A DNA stretch of 64,000 nucleotides from Pardosa pseudoannulata (Eukaryota; Arthropoda; Arachnida; Araneae; Lycosidae): contig CM063500.1 in the NCBI GenBank assembly GCA_032207245.1, forward strand, positions 20,652,024 to 20,716,023. The letters are read 5' to 3'. The notes under the pieces were generated by a model. That model saw only the letters and a program-made list of their open reading frames with translations. It was not told the DNA's origin and made no database searches. Of this stretch, positions 35,570 through 48,045 are shown piece after piece (the first letter of the stretch is position 1; each line of letters starts with the position of its first letter). Both the position numbers and the translations under genes were made by a program.

Positions 35570-37108
35570 ATGTTTACAACCCATGATTTACACTCAGCAA
35601 AACTATGTGATAAGATCATTAAATTCAGAAAGTATCAAAATATCCGTTTAGTTCATAAGTATCGAAACATCTGTTCAGAGTGTAGAAAAGTTTCGCATCG
35701 TGAGAATCAAAACATCTCATTTTCAGTTCGTAAAATCGAATCCAAACATCTCCGCACACAACGTACATAGTTAAAACACATGGCTATCATCTGGCAAAAG
35801 TCGAAACATGCATGCAACATTTTTCAGTGCTCATTATCCGTGATAAAAATAAGAAAACAACTTTTATAGAAGGTACAGTTCTTGATATTTGCTTGATATC
35901 ATTAGTTTAGGCAAGTCAGTTGAGAACGAAACTGCCCCGTCATAACAATTTAGAAGATTTTAGACAGATGCGCTCTATCTAAAGCTTGGCCTAATTTTTG
36001 CTTCGAAAGAGTTCCTCTTTCCGAAGGTCAGAGAAAGTCTTTCCACAGTCAATTCACATGATCTATTGGATTCATAGAATAATAATCGCGCGCTATCGGA
36101 ATTAAATAAATTTTTATCCGTTCTCAAAAATTCACCCATGTAGATGAGCACATCCTACATGGCGGATCACAAAATAATAATTATATTTCTCTAAAATCAA
36201 AGTTTTAAATTCCTAATCAAATTATTAAATTAGCCTGGGAGTTCACACACAAAATTATCAAACCACATTTAAAAATAAAATATTATTGCACATAAGAAAA
36301 TTTATGTAAACAAAATTTATAAATGAAACCAAAGAGATTGAAAATCCTTAATACAATATAAATATCAATTCAAATTTAAATATTTTTCAATACTATCACT
36401 GAATTTTGATATGAAATTTAAAATCAAATGCAATCAATAATTATCAATAATTATTAAAATAATTTCTTTTACAAACAATAAATAGTCCTGATGCTTGATT
36501 GTTCACAAAATTAAGATTTTTGATTCTTGTTTACGCATAATTTGCATAGTATAAAAATAAACCAAAATTATTAAATCTTTACACTGTTAATATAAAAATC
36601 AACAAAATTATTCTTAAATCATTTCTTTAGTATTATGAATCAAATCAGAGAAATAACCATGCACATTTTTTAAGAATTATCACATATCAAGAAATATTAT
36701 TCATTTAAACAAATTTAGATATCTATTCATGAAGAAAAATTTCTAACTATAAATTCTAGAAATACAATTAAATTTAAATATAAACTTTTTACCTTGAATG
36801 ATGAAATTTAATGCATGAAGTAAATTTTTTAATCCGATGAAACTGCATATTTTATACAGCTTGTACTTAAATAACTTTTAAATTTTCAAATTTATCAAAC
36901 ATTCTTTTTAAATTTCACTGAAAATTTTACTGAGAATTAACAGTTTAATTTTGAAGCATGGTCCGGAAAATCGGTGGGTTGATATATCCTTGTCCGAAGA
37001 GTTCATTTGGTGGCTTGAACGGGAACTCGGCAGGAACTCAGCGAATCGATGTGGAAGGTGCATTGTAGGAAACGCGATGCGGATGTCACGGAAACAACTC
37101 AAATTGGC

Positions 37109-37759
37109 TTTTCGAAGTTCTTGAAACTCTCTCTGCTTACGGTGGATGGCTGCCATGGTCTTGGATGTTTATAAAACTTAGTTTAGCTTGGTAGGAAATA
37201 GCTATGTTATTTTCAATATTCACAGTCACTAAAAGTTCGCAAGATCTATCCATATGGACTTGAAATGCATAGTCGTTTCCCGCACAAAGTCTTCACGAAA
37301 TTTGAGAAAACAGAGTTCATCCTGCCGGCTAATGTAATCGTCCAGGGACCAAATAGCCCCGAACTTTACACTTGAAAAGTCATTTTAAAATTGCCCCTAT
37401 TATTTTCCTCAGCTGGGCTCAACCGGGCATGCTGGGCTGCTAAGTGTCCCGTTAACCGTCCGTTAGAAAGAAGCACATCATTTGTCGTGGCCGAACTTAA
37501 CTTTTATTTCATCCGATAAAAATAGCACAGAATCCAGAGATGTCTGAACCCGACGGAGTCAGAACGCTTTATCTCAATAATAATAATGCCAACCTTCTGC
37601 GAGAGATGGCTAAAACCCGTGTGTGGGAAAATGCTGAGGCAAGTGTTTTAATTGCTTATAGAAAGTAACCTTTGACTCGAGCCATCTGCAAAGTGTGGCG
37701 TGTCAGAGAAGCATTACTGCTGATCGTTACAAATTTTCATGGGAAAGACGAATTATTAC
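37109..37759. other. Unassigned sequence beyond the palindrome
   Basis: A minus-strand reading at 36908-37156 begins in a CCATGG context (MAAIHRKQREFQELRK) and crosses the palindrome edge. I recognise no domain and think it fortuitous. The remainder shows moderate GC and no mobile-element ends that I can support. Confidence 0.3.

Positions 37760-37835
<76 letters not shown>
37760..37835. repeat. (TA)n microsatellite
   Basis: About 76 bases of almost uninterrupted TA repeats with one G substitution near 37773. Reading frames over it (YIYI strings) are artefacts. Confidence 0.97.
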
Positions 37836-37837
<2 letters not shown>

Positions 37838-38165
37838 AAGTTCTTAGTAGAAGGTGATACCATCATCACTTTTTATTTCTGGTGATATTTTGAATTAAAG
37901 CCAGATTTTCATTTGAAATTTCTATAAATCCTATCAAATTTTCATAATAAACCCTTCAAAATTCGTAGATGCTTTTCTTTTTAAAATTCTACTGTGATTA
38001 ATATGAAATACAAAGAATAAATATCTGAAATAAAAAAGTGCTGGCCAAAATTCATGCACAAAGAGAGATTTGATACCAAGAAGGTAACACGACGTCAGAG
38101 TTACTTCATCCAATCGAAAAAATTCTTTCATATCCTCGGACGAACTATGCAGGTATTTATTACGT

Positions 38166-38945
38166 ACCAATGACTTATACCAGGTCTGTTGAAATAACAC
38201 AAAGAATTAAGACACCAGATACAAATGAGCGAAGATTTACCCTTTTGCAAACTCTTTATTTACAATTATATTTTTGAACAGTCTGGTGAAGCAAATAAAA
38301 CATATTAAATCTCAGTATGGAGAGCCGTGAACTGCTGGAATGTTGCAGCAACTCCCTGCACCTGATGATGCTATCTTCAGATGAAAAAAATGGTGGGGCA
38401 TTCCCTGCCTGTTCTAAAGTTCTCTGTTCGCTCCGTCCTGGCCTGCTTTTCCTCTAAAGGGGCCTTCAAATCTGCCGAACAAAATCCAGTGACTACCGCT
38501 GCCAGAGCCAAAGATGACTGATCCGCGTTAGCAACCCCTCTTGTCCAATGGGGTCGAAGGGGGGTCACTTACATCGCTTTCGTCCTTCGGTCAGTCTCCA
38601 GCGCTGACGTTGTCCAGTAGTGTAACTCATTGTTACATTTCCTCACTCGGCAAAAAAAAATTTTACAGGGATGAATCGATGCATAATTAAGGCATCTATT
38701 CATCTCTGATTGCTGAAACTAAACTTGCAGTAAAACATAAAACTAATAAAACATATCTTCGTCTCATTTGTATCTCCCCTGACATGCTAAGTAATTCTTA
38801 GCACATGATTGTGTCTTATCAAAAATAGGATTTGCACCTCTAAATCACCTAAATTTACATTCTTCGTAGTTTATATAGTATCTGTTTGCAAACAAAGTTA
38901 CTAACAGGCCTGGTATAAGTCATTGGTACGGTATTGTAAAACAAT
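38166..38945. repeat. Segment with inverted ends, possible mobile element
   Basis: The left end gtaccaatgacttataccagg is mirrored at the right end near 38922-38943, and a second inner pair (cagatacaaatgagcgaaga near 38216, mirrored near 38778) lies further in. The spacing of the two pairs is unequal, so the ends have diverged by insertion. No target duplication is clear. The middle (38320-38640) is richer in GC and has no recognised coding capacity. Confidence 0.45.
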
Positions 38946-39419
38946 GTGCTTTGCCCCCTAAAAAACACTAAGAAGTCATCTCATTGATAATTCGATTTGG
39001 TGTAGCTTCTTGAATATCACCTGAAGGCCGCTGCCACTTCCCTCGTCGTGACGTTTATTTTCCCAGCAGGTTAATGCATTGCTGTTGTTTTTGTAATAAA
39101 ATATAATTTAATCGTCCCTCTATCACTTTTACTCTGATACATTTAGTTTATGGTCTTAGTTTGATCCCTGCAGGGCCGATTGCGTAGTTACGTAGCACTC
39201 ATTCACACCTTGGCGAATTTGCCTGGATGTTGTTGTTTAAATAAGTTCGAGACTTTGATAGCGAAGCGCTAACCACCATCAATGTCCAGTATTTGCATAT
39301 AACTTTATTCAGGCCCCCTGATTGCTTTAAGGTCGTCAATACGTGTCTTTGGTATTGGCAGTGTCTCCCTTTTTTGATATAAAGATTCAGTGGTCGTCGG
39401 AAATGCAATCTTGTTAGCC

Positions 39420-40650
39420 ATGACTCTTTATCCCACCACTCAAATAATTATCGATTCGTTATGAAACCCCACTGTCGAGCGTGTTCAAGGGGCCTACTCT
39501 GATGCTCCTACCTCGCGTTATAAGATGCCTTTACTTGCGACTCCGAAGGCGGTTAATACTTTTACAGTCACCGTAACATGGCACAATTCTTATTCCCTCC
39601 TCGCTTTTGACATTCTCGTCATTCTCCATAAAGTCTGTTAGCGTACTTAGTGTGCGGTCGTCGCCTCTCTCCCGTCGTTCCACGTTCCGAGGAGCATTGA
39701 ATCGTCGTGTATCGGATCGCCCTGGCTCTTGGCAAATGCGGTCGTATTCGACATATCGAATCTCAACGCGTGCTTTTTTTTTTCGACGTACTTCCAGTCC
39801 AACTGTTGCAATGACGTCTGAAAATCTACACCCAGTATAGAGCACACTCCCGATAATTTTCTCTACCCTGCGCTGAGAGGTAGACTATCCGTTACGTCGA
39901 GCAGCACGTCAGTCGTGGACCATTACTTAGTCTGCCCTATGCGATTTACATCCGTGTCTGATCAGACGAACGCGCCTGTTGTCAGCACTCCCCGTGGCAT
40001 TTCTGCGTGAGTGGCTAACCGTTGGTGGGTGCGAATCACGACGTGTTTTTTTTTGTCCTTCTCTTTCGTACCCGAACATTATTGTTCATTACCTTTTATC
40101 CTCCCCCGATTTACTATTCAATTATAGTGCGTGACCGTTCTCCTCCTACCGCCTTTCGTCGCACCCCGCCGCCATCTCCTCGTTTAGGGTCTGGTTTATA
40201 TTACACTTAAGTCAGGCCCCTGCGGACACTTTTATTGATATTTACCCGAGGTTATAGAGCTCTAAGTCGTTGTAAGAGCATTTTTCGTCTTATTCATTAA
40301 GCCCCGGGTTTCGTTCCCCCGTTCCCGTGTGCGTATAATTTGCTTTCATTCCCCGTAGCTATGCGCAGAAATTCTTACTCGCTTGCCTCATGTGGCATCT
40401 AGCCTGTCTGACTCCCATATTACCTTGTCCAATGCATAGACCGCAGTATAAAAATTCAGGGGCCCGTCAACACGGAACGCCCGCACTTTACGGTAAAAAT
40501 ACATTTGACCGAGTGTCTTTTCGGGTATAGGCTGCGCAGTATCTTCATATCTTGCCGGGACTCGTCGAAAACACAAGCTGCAAAATTGGTCGTGGGTCCA
40601 AATCTTACAGGCCCCGGAGGAGTTTCGACTTCGTATAGCTGAATTTTTCG
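39420..40650. other. GC-rich island, possible degenerate coding sequence of unknown origin
   Basis: Composition changes abruptly: many CG dinucleotides and C-rich runs, unlike the AT-rich flanks. On the minus strand two neighbouring frames hold protein-like text. One is ARVEIRYVEYDRICQEPGRS near 39720, preceded in another frame by SILGVDFQTSLQQLDWKY and separated from it by a nine-A run. The other is PVRFGPTTNFAACVFDES near 40590, followed in a shifted frame by EKTLGQMYFYRKVRAF near 40500. I do not recognise the family. A decayed insertion from a source of different base composition is possible, but so is chance in GC-rich DNA. Confidence 0.3.
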
Positions 40651-40689
40651 AATAAATGAGTTTCCGACATGATTTATGCAGATAAAGTT

Positions 40690-42999
40690 TTCTAGAGAGT
40701 GGAAAATATTAATCTGCAAAAATATTTCTTTCATTCAAAGCTAAAAGGTTTTACAAAAAAAATTAATTGCGCATACAAAATTTTAAATCTAATATTAATA
40801 AATTATTATTTAGAAACATTATCCGGTTCTGGAGTATGCATACCAGACAATATTAGACCACCCTTAACCAGTAGATATTCCCAGTAGATTCCCAATTTAA
40901 AACAATGCATAGAATATTACTATTATGTTTATATAACTGCTCTATATAATTAACTAGCGGTGAAAACAGTGTATGCGTGTGTGCGTAAAAGAGAGAAAGT
41001 ACAACAGTAAAAGACGAAGCTTCCAATCCTTCATAGTTTTCAAGGCTAATACTAAACTTTTACTAAGTTGCATTGTGGCAACGAGAGAGAGAAAAAAGAA
41101 GGTAGAACTTTGATGGGTGTTACGGATAAGGCTTAAATCAAATGTTCGTTTTGTTTTATGTGAGGTACACTTGATGTTGTCTTAACCCTCGCATTAATGT
41201 AAAAAAATTAAATGGATGGCGCAGCAAAATAAATAACAAAATACACCCGTAAACAACATTCTTTTTCCTTTCTTATTTGTCAGTTTATCAATAATATCTG
41301 ATAAATTAAAATTTTTATATAACTATTTTTCAACTGCTAACAATATCCTCAAAAGTGATAGGCAGTAGTACATTTTGGTGTCAAGATTTGTATTTTATCT
41401 TTTATTACAAATCTTCTTTGGATTTTATCTCTGTCATTTTAAAAGCTTTTTTATGTACAAAATTCTTTAAAATAACTTAAAATATTGCTAGTCAATTTTC
41501 TTAAAATAACAATATATTTAAGAAGTATTTATTGAAAACAACTAACTCAGGTTTGTGGCAATAGTTATTTCTAGATACGATTTCTTCTATATATTTTCAG
41601 TAAAATCGTCTTTTAAAAAAATTAATAGATAAAAACTAAAAATAAATAATTAATCAAAAACTCTAGTTCGCATATTTTACTGTTATTTGTCACATCGGCT
41701 GTCCTAGAAATTTGACTGATTCAGTGTAGCCATGACTGCACACTTACTACAAAGTACGAATATGTATACACAGGACGGAGAAAGGAGCGATAAAATAATG
41801 TAAAAAGAAATAATGTAGAAATAATGTAAAGAAGCCAAAGTAAGGGATTCCATCGACAGATGATCCAATGAAGAAATTGTGAGTGAGGCCCCCTCTCTTA
41901 GAGCCCCCCACCTAAAAAAGAGACGAGATAATATTTTTTTAAAGAAGTTAGTTAGCTAGCAACCAGCTAATTCGGAGGTCGCCTTGACCAGTCTCTCTAT
42001 CGGAGAGTTTTTTTAGTTATAATCCCACTTTGGGACCTTTTCTTTTGAGAGTTAGCCAGAGTCAGCTAACTCGGAGGGTTTTTCTCGGAGAGTTTTTTAG
42101 AGAAAATCCCGCCATGGGATATATCTCTTGCTGAGATTGAGAATGATACCATGTGCCTTGGGTTTTCTTGTAATATAATCCTCTTCAGGATTGATTGCAT
42201 ATTCCCCTTAGGAACTCTAACTGTGTTTTGATATTCTTCGAACAAAACCAATTGTTATTTCAACTTATCTTGTCTAATTGAGAGTACTTTCTACTTAATT
42301 ACTTCATAAAATTTCGCACGAGTTACTGAATTGTTTCTTCCGTCGGAACGCCAATATTTCGGCAGAGGTAGATCTTAGATATTCCATGTCTCTACTCAGG
42401 CCTAAGTGTATCAAATCAAATACCTGCGATGTAAATTTTTTTTGTGTATATAGAAATGATGTATATAGAAGAGGTGTAAATAAATCAGTTATTCAAGAAA
42501 CACCTGATTCTTCATTGTGTCACATAAAACCGGGACAGGATACATTACAGTACGGTAGTACTCCACTCTCAGTTGTATGAAATCTTTAGAGATAATAATT
42601 CTCCCTCTATAGCATAATAACTACTTATTTAATCCTTAAATGCTCGAATTTTTAAAAACTAATAAACAAGTATTTTTAGCTTCCCTTCCTTATATAAATA
42701 ATGGTAAAAAATACTTTAAAAAATTCTTTTAAGTGTAGTTTGTGGCTTAAAAAATGGTTAACGTTAACAAACCATTTTTTAACAAAACCATTTACACCAA
42801 CAAAATGGGCTTTAATTTAAAAATTAATTTTTCTTTATACAGTTTTAATGTATCAAACATACATGAATTTTAATAACTATCATCAGGAGTTTCCACAAGA
42901 TATTTTTGAAAGTAATTAATTCTTATTACAAATACAAATTGTATTGCTAAACATTATGAAAATCAATTTGGAATAGAAAATAAATTGTTTACTTTACGG
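40690..42999. other. AT-rich non-coding stretch with a local duplication
   Basis: No gene is supported. At about 41948-42049 and 42050-42121 an imperfect tandem duplication is visible: gttagctagcaaccagctaa and tatcggagagttttttt recur as gttagccagagtcagctaac and ctcggagagttttttag. A purine/GTGTGC stretch lies near 40965-41000. Nothing else is recognisable. Confidence 0.4.
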
Positions 43000-43001
43000 T
43001 A

Positions 43002-43702
43002 CTTGACGATATAAGTATAAATTATCCACAAAACTCTTTGTCACAACCTTTGAGGATGTCATACATTTGACTGTATGACTGTATGACAGTTACCCATTTA
43101 ACATCATCTGAGGAGTACGTGTAGCTTAAGAACTTAAGTTTATTTTATTGTAGCTTAAGTTTAGGAGCTTATTATAAGTAAACTTACCCATTTACCCCTG
43201 TTACCCATTTAGCACCACTTGATGAGTAAGTGTATCTTAAGTACTAAAGTTTATTTTATTGTAGCTTAAGTTTAGTAGCTTATTCTAAGTAAAGTATGAA
43301 AGAAAGTATGAAATTGGGATTGGATAGAAATATACTTTTCCATTATAACAACGACCCAAATCTTACACATAATCGAGTGCGCTTGTACATAAAATCTACA
43401 AGTACTTATTTTACCTAATTACCCCGACGTGAATATCCTTAAAAATACAAATTTCATACTGAATAATTCCTTACAAAATTATAAAAGAAAAAAATAAAGC
43501 TAATTTAAATCATAATTTGTAAGACATGTAACAAAATATTCCCAAATACGACTAAATGTTAGTCAAATTTATGGCATGAAGATTGTAGAAAATAATACAG
43601 GATTTTAGAAATGCAATAAAATGAACTTGAGCTACTTTACTTAATAAGAAGCTTAAGTAGCTTATTAGAGTTTTGTGGATAATTTATACCCATATCGTCA
43701 AG
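43002..43702. mobile_element. 701-bp miniature inverted-repeat element with TA ends
   Basis: The left end cttgacgatataagtataaa is mirrored at the right end, with pairing continuing through attatccacaaaactc (about 35 bases, two or three mismatches). TA lies outside both ends (43000-43001 and 43703-43704), fitting a Tc1/mariner-type target. Inside are two tandem copies of a 111-base unit (starting gttacccattta at 43089 and 43200). There is no coding capacity. Confidence 0.72.
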
Positions 43703-45480
<1,778 letters not shown>

Positions 45481-46318
45481 TAACACTACACCTGGTAGAT
45501 AGGGTGGGTTAGGAACACAGTTGCTTCGGCCTAACTATGTTTCACGTGCTCACTCAGGATCCTTTCCATTTCGTCCATCCCTTTTCCATTTAAACACATC
45601 TCCCGTAGAGGGCGTTAGAACTGTATTGATAATTGAAATACTAACCACTAGGGACAAAGAAAGGGGCTTACTTCCGCCCTCTCAATATTGTGAATGGTTT
45701 AATGGTTGACAGAATCTGGGAATAATTATTCAACTCAGTATTATCAATATTGACTCAGTCCTTAATTATATAATTTATACTAATTTGAAATTTAATATCT
45801 GATTAATTTTTATTCTGCTTTAATTATATTCAATGGAAGTTATATAAAAGATATTCTATTAAAAACTTAAGTTTCCCAAGTAACGGACAAATAAAGATGT
45901 ACTTATAAATTTGGTTTATATACATTTTTGTAAAATCATATTTTACATAGAAAGTAACAAAATAGCCTCGAAAACAAATTTTTGGCATGATAGCTATTCT
46001 TATAATTGAAAATTGTTCTTAGAAGAAATTTTAAATTTTTATAAGAAATTACGGAGTTATACAAATTAAAATAAACAGACAATTCTTTGATTAATATTTT
46101 TTTCCTTTGACAAATGGGAGGTACTTGGCTGGCTTTATTAGCATTTTACTATACAATCCACTGATTTGTTGCCCTTCTGACTATGGGAGAATGATATAAG
46201 TAAGGTAATATCGCTCCCTATGAAATATAACCAATCCTGTCGCAGAAATCAAACAAACCAATTGGATGCACAATACTTTTTTTTTTTTACAGAAACATCT
46301 TTTTAAAAATTCATTCAA
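45481..46318. other. AT-rich sequence, nothing recognised
   Basis: Starts with a moderately GC-rich 200 bases (ctggtagatagggtgggtta onward) that I cannot place, then AT-rich text. No gene, RNA or element ends are supported. Confidence 0.25.
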
Positions 46319-46478
46319 GACCCGAACGATGGGTGAATGGTAACACGTTCCTTTTCAATACCAGAGCTCGAGGGTTTGAATTCCACTACTGGCATGGATG
46401 TTCGTAACCCTTCGTAATCGACTTTAAGCTGTAGGTTCCGGTCTCACTAACCATCGTAAACAATTCGAACCATTTATC
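46319..46478 (+). mobile_element. tRNA-derived SINE, copy 1
   Basis: The head resembles a tRNA gene: gaacgatgggtgaatggtaa (A-box region) and gagggtttgaattcc (B-box). It is followed by a non-tRNA body (atgttcgtaaccc, tcgactttaagctgtaggt, ccggtctcactaaccatcgt) shared with 57974-58133 and, inverted, with 62553-62894. The B-box has drifted (gggtttgaatt for gggttcgaatc), so this is an old copy. Confidence 0.72.
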
Positions 46479-46499
46479 ACCGATTAAAAAATTACAATG

Positions 46500-47711
46500 A
46501 AAAATTATATTTAAGGATTATATTGAAAATTTTCAAATAAAGTTTTAATTGTATTTATAGAATTTATGCTTTCCGTTTTTGAAAATACGTCAAAATTTGC
46601 TTAAATGCACACAGTTTCTAGACATGTGATAATTCCTAAAATATGATGGTTTTTCTGATTTGATTTATTGAACTGAAGAAGTGGATATCATGATTTTATT
46701 TATCTGCTGTTTTTTATAGTTGACATTAGTATTTAATTAAAATGGTTTTTTTTTTCAAGAATTTTAAGTGAGATGTTGCCAATTAATTGATTAACATTGT
46801 TTCCAATTTTAAAAGGTTGTTGTATTAATGTGTTATTAAATGTTATGTTGATGATGTATATAAAAAGTATTAATTTTAAAAGTAAAATTATTCAGTTAAA
46901 ATTTTTCAAACACTTCATACCTAAAATAATTATGGAAGAGCTATTTTTAAATGTTAAATATAAAGGATTATAAGAGAGTAAAAAGAAATGTTTTATAAAA
47001 TATAATTTTTCTGCAATCCTTGAGTGTTGTGTTGTCTATTTTAGAAAGATGATGATTATTATATAAGTAAACAATGTTGAGTAAAAATTTTATAACTTGT
47101 TCAATGGAACATTACATTTTAAATTTATCTTATTTTTTATAACTAAATTAAACTGTTATGCTAAAACTTTTTCGGTGCAACTTGAATGCGCTAAGGTAAA
47201 AACTTATCAAAGTATAAAAGTATTTTCAGAGAGCCGGGGTATCTGGGGCACATAACATATGTTCGTGGTCATAATGTCCTCCGAGATCTCAAACAATACC
47301 TATGAAGGTGGCAGACCAAGCCTGGGGGTCTTCTTGGTCCCTTGGCTTAGTAGCCTTAATGGGACCCTGTTGTGAGGACTGGTCTTCAGTAGTGGCTACT
47401 GTAAAGACCCCCCCCCCTTTGTCCAGACCTAACGATTGAAATCAGCTGATTTGAAGCCTCTTGTTCAGACCAGCTACAATAGCTCGGCGACAGAGTGTCT
47501 AGGATAGTGACAGTTCAGTTGAATAGACGTTACACCTTGATCTGTTGTTGGTAATGACCCCCGGAGGATTGTCTGGAGAAGCCTCAATCGGAACAGCCAA
47601 CGAATGAGAACTCAGCTAAAAAAAACTAGATGTAACCTTAGCTGGAGTTCTCAGGTAACTAGAATCGTAATTGACCAAAAAACGGTTAGCAGGACCGTAA
47701 CTGACCCCAGG
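46500..47711. repeat. Diverged internal LTR-element sequence and a dispersed repeat
   Basis: Bases 46530-46720 are a diverged copy of 30190-30370 (shared order of agaatttat, gacatgtgataattcctaaa and ttctgatttgatttatt). Bases 47283-47400 are the dispersed repeat also seen at 44547 and 54430. A C-run lies at 47408-47417. I recognise no gene up to the BEL/Pao element. Confidence 0.45.
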
Positions 47712-48045
47712 TGTTTATGCGGCATTCATCTAAATCTAAATATCTATAAAGAATGCCTCTAAATCTGTTGTGGTTCAGTGTGTTGATATCAAATCCAAAA
47801 TTCAAAGAAAGATTCAACGAGAAAAGTTAAGAAATATTTTATAAAGAAAATTAAGTTAAATTTACGAGTCAGCTATCCATGGAATCAAACTCTTATCTCT
47901 CTTATCTCTAGAGCGCTATAGACGCTTGGATTAGAAAAAATAATACACAGTAGTAAGCGCATGCGCATAGGACAGTTAGCTAAGTGCTATACAGTTTTCG
48001 TCACAAGTGACGTATGGAAGAGTTCAAGCAGTTCTCGTCGGAACA
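47712..48045 (-). repeat. BEL/Pao 3' LTR
   Basis: This is the downstream LTR of the minus-strand element, 334 bases, aligning without gaps to 53651-53984 with 10 differences. The pol reading enters it and stops at 48024-48026. Confidence 0.95.

Larger units (their letters stand above)
32738..37108. repeat. Right arm of large palindrome
   Basis: This arm pairs with 29850-32707. To about 33840 the two arms run in step. The right arm then carries roughly 1.5 kb that the left lacks (33841 to about 35570), and the match resumes and continues to 37108. The extra sequence includes a block (33841-34640) almost identical to 23463-24262, that is, the LTR-like repeat of the Gypsy fragment. The arms are not identical; the many small differences rule out a simple assembly echo of a single sequence. 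Confidence 0.75.

Noticed and set aside
36908..37156. Minus-strand 82-codon reading starting in a CCATGG context
   Set aside because: It crosses the edge of the palindrome, is not conserved in the left arm, and has no recognised domain.
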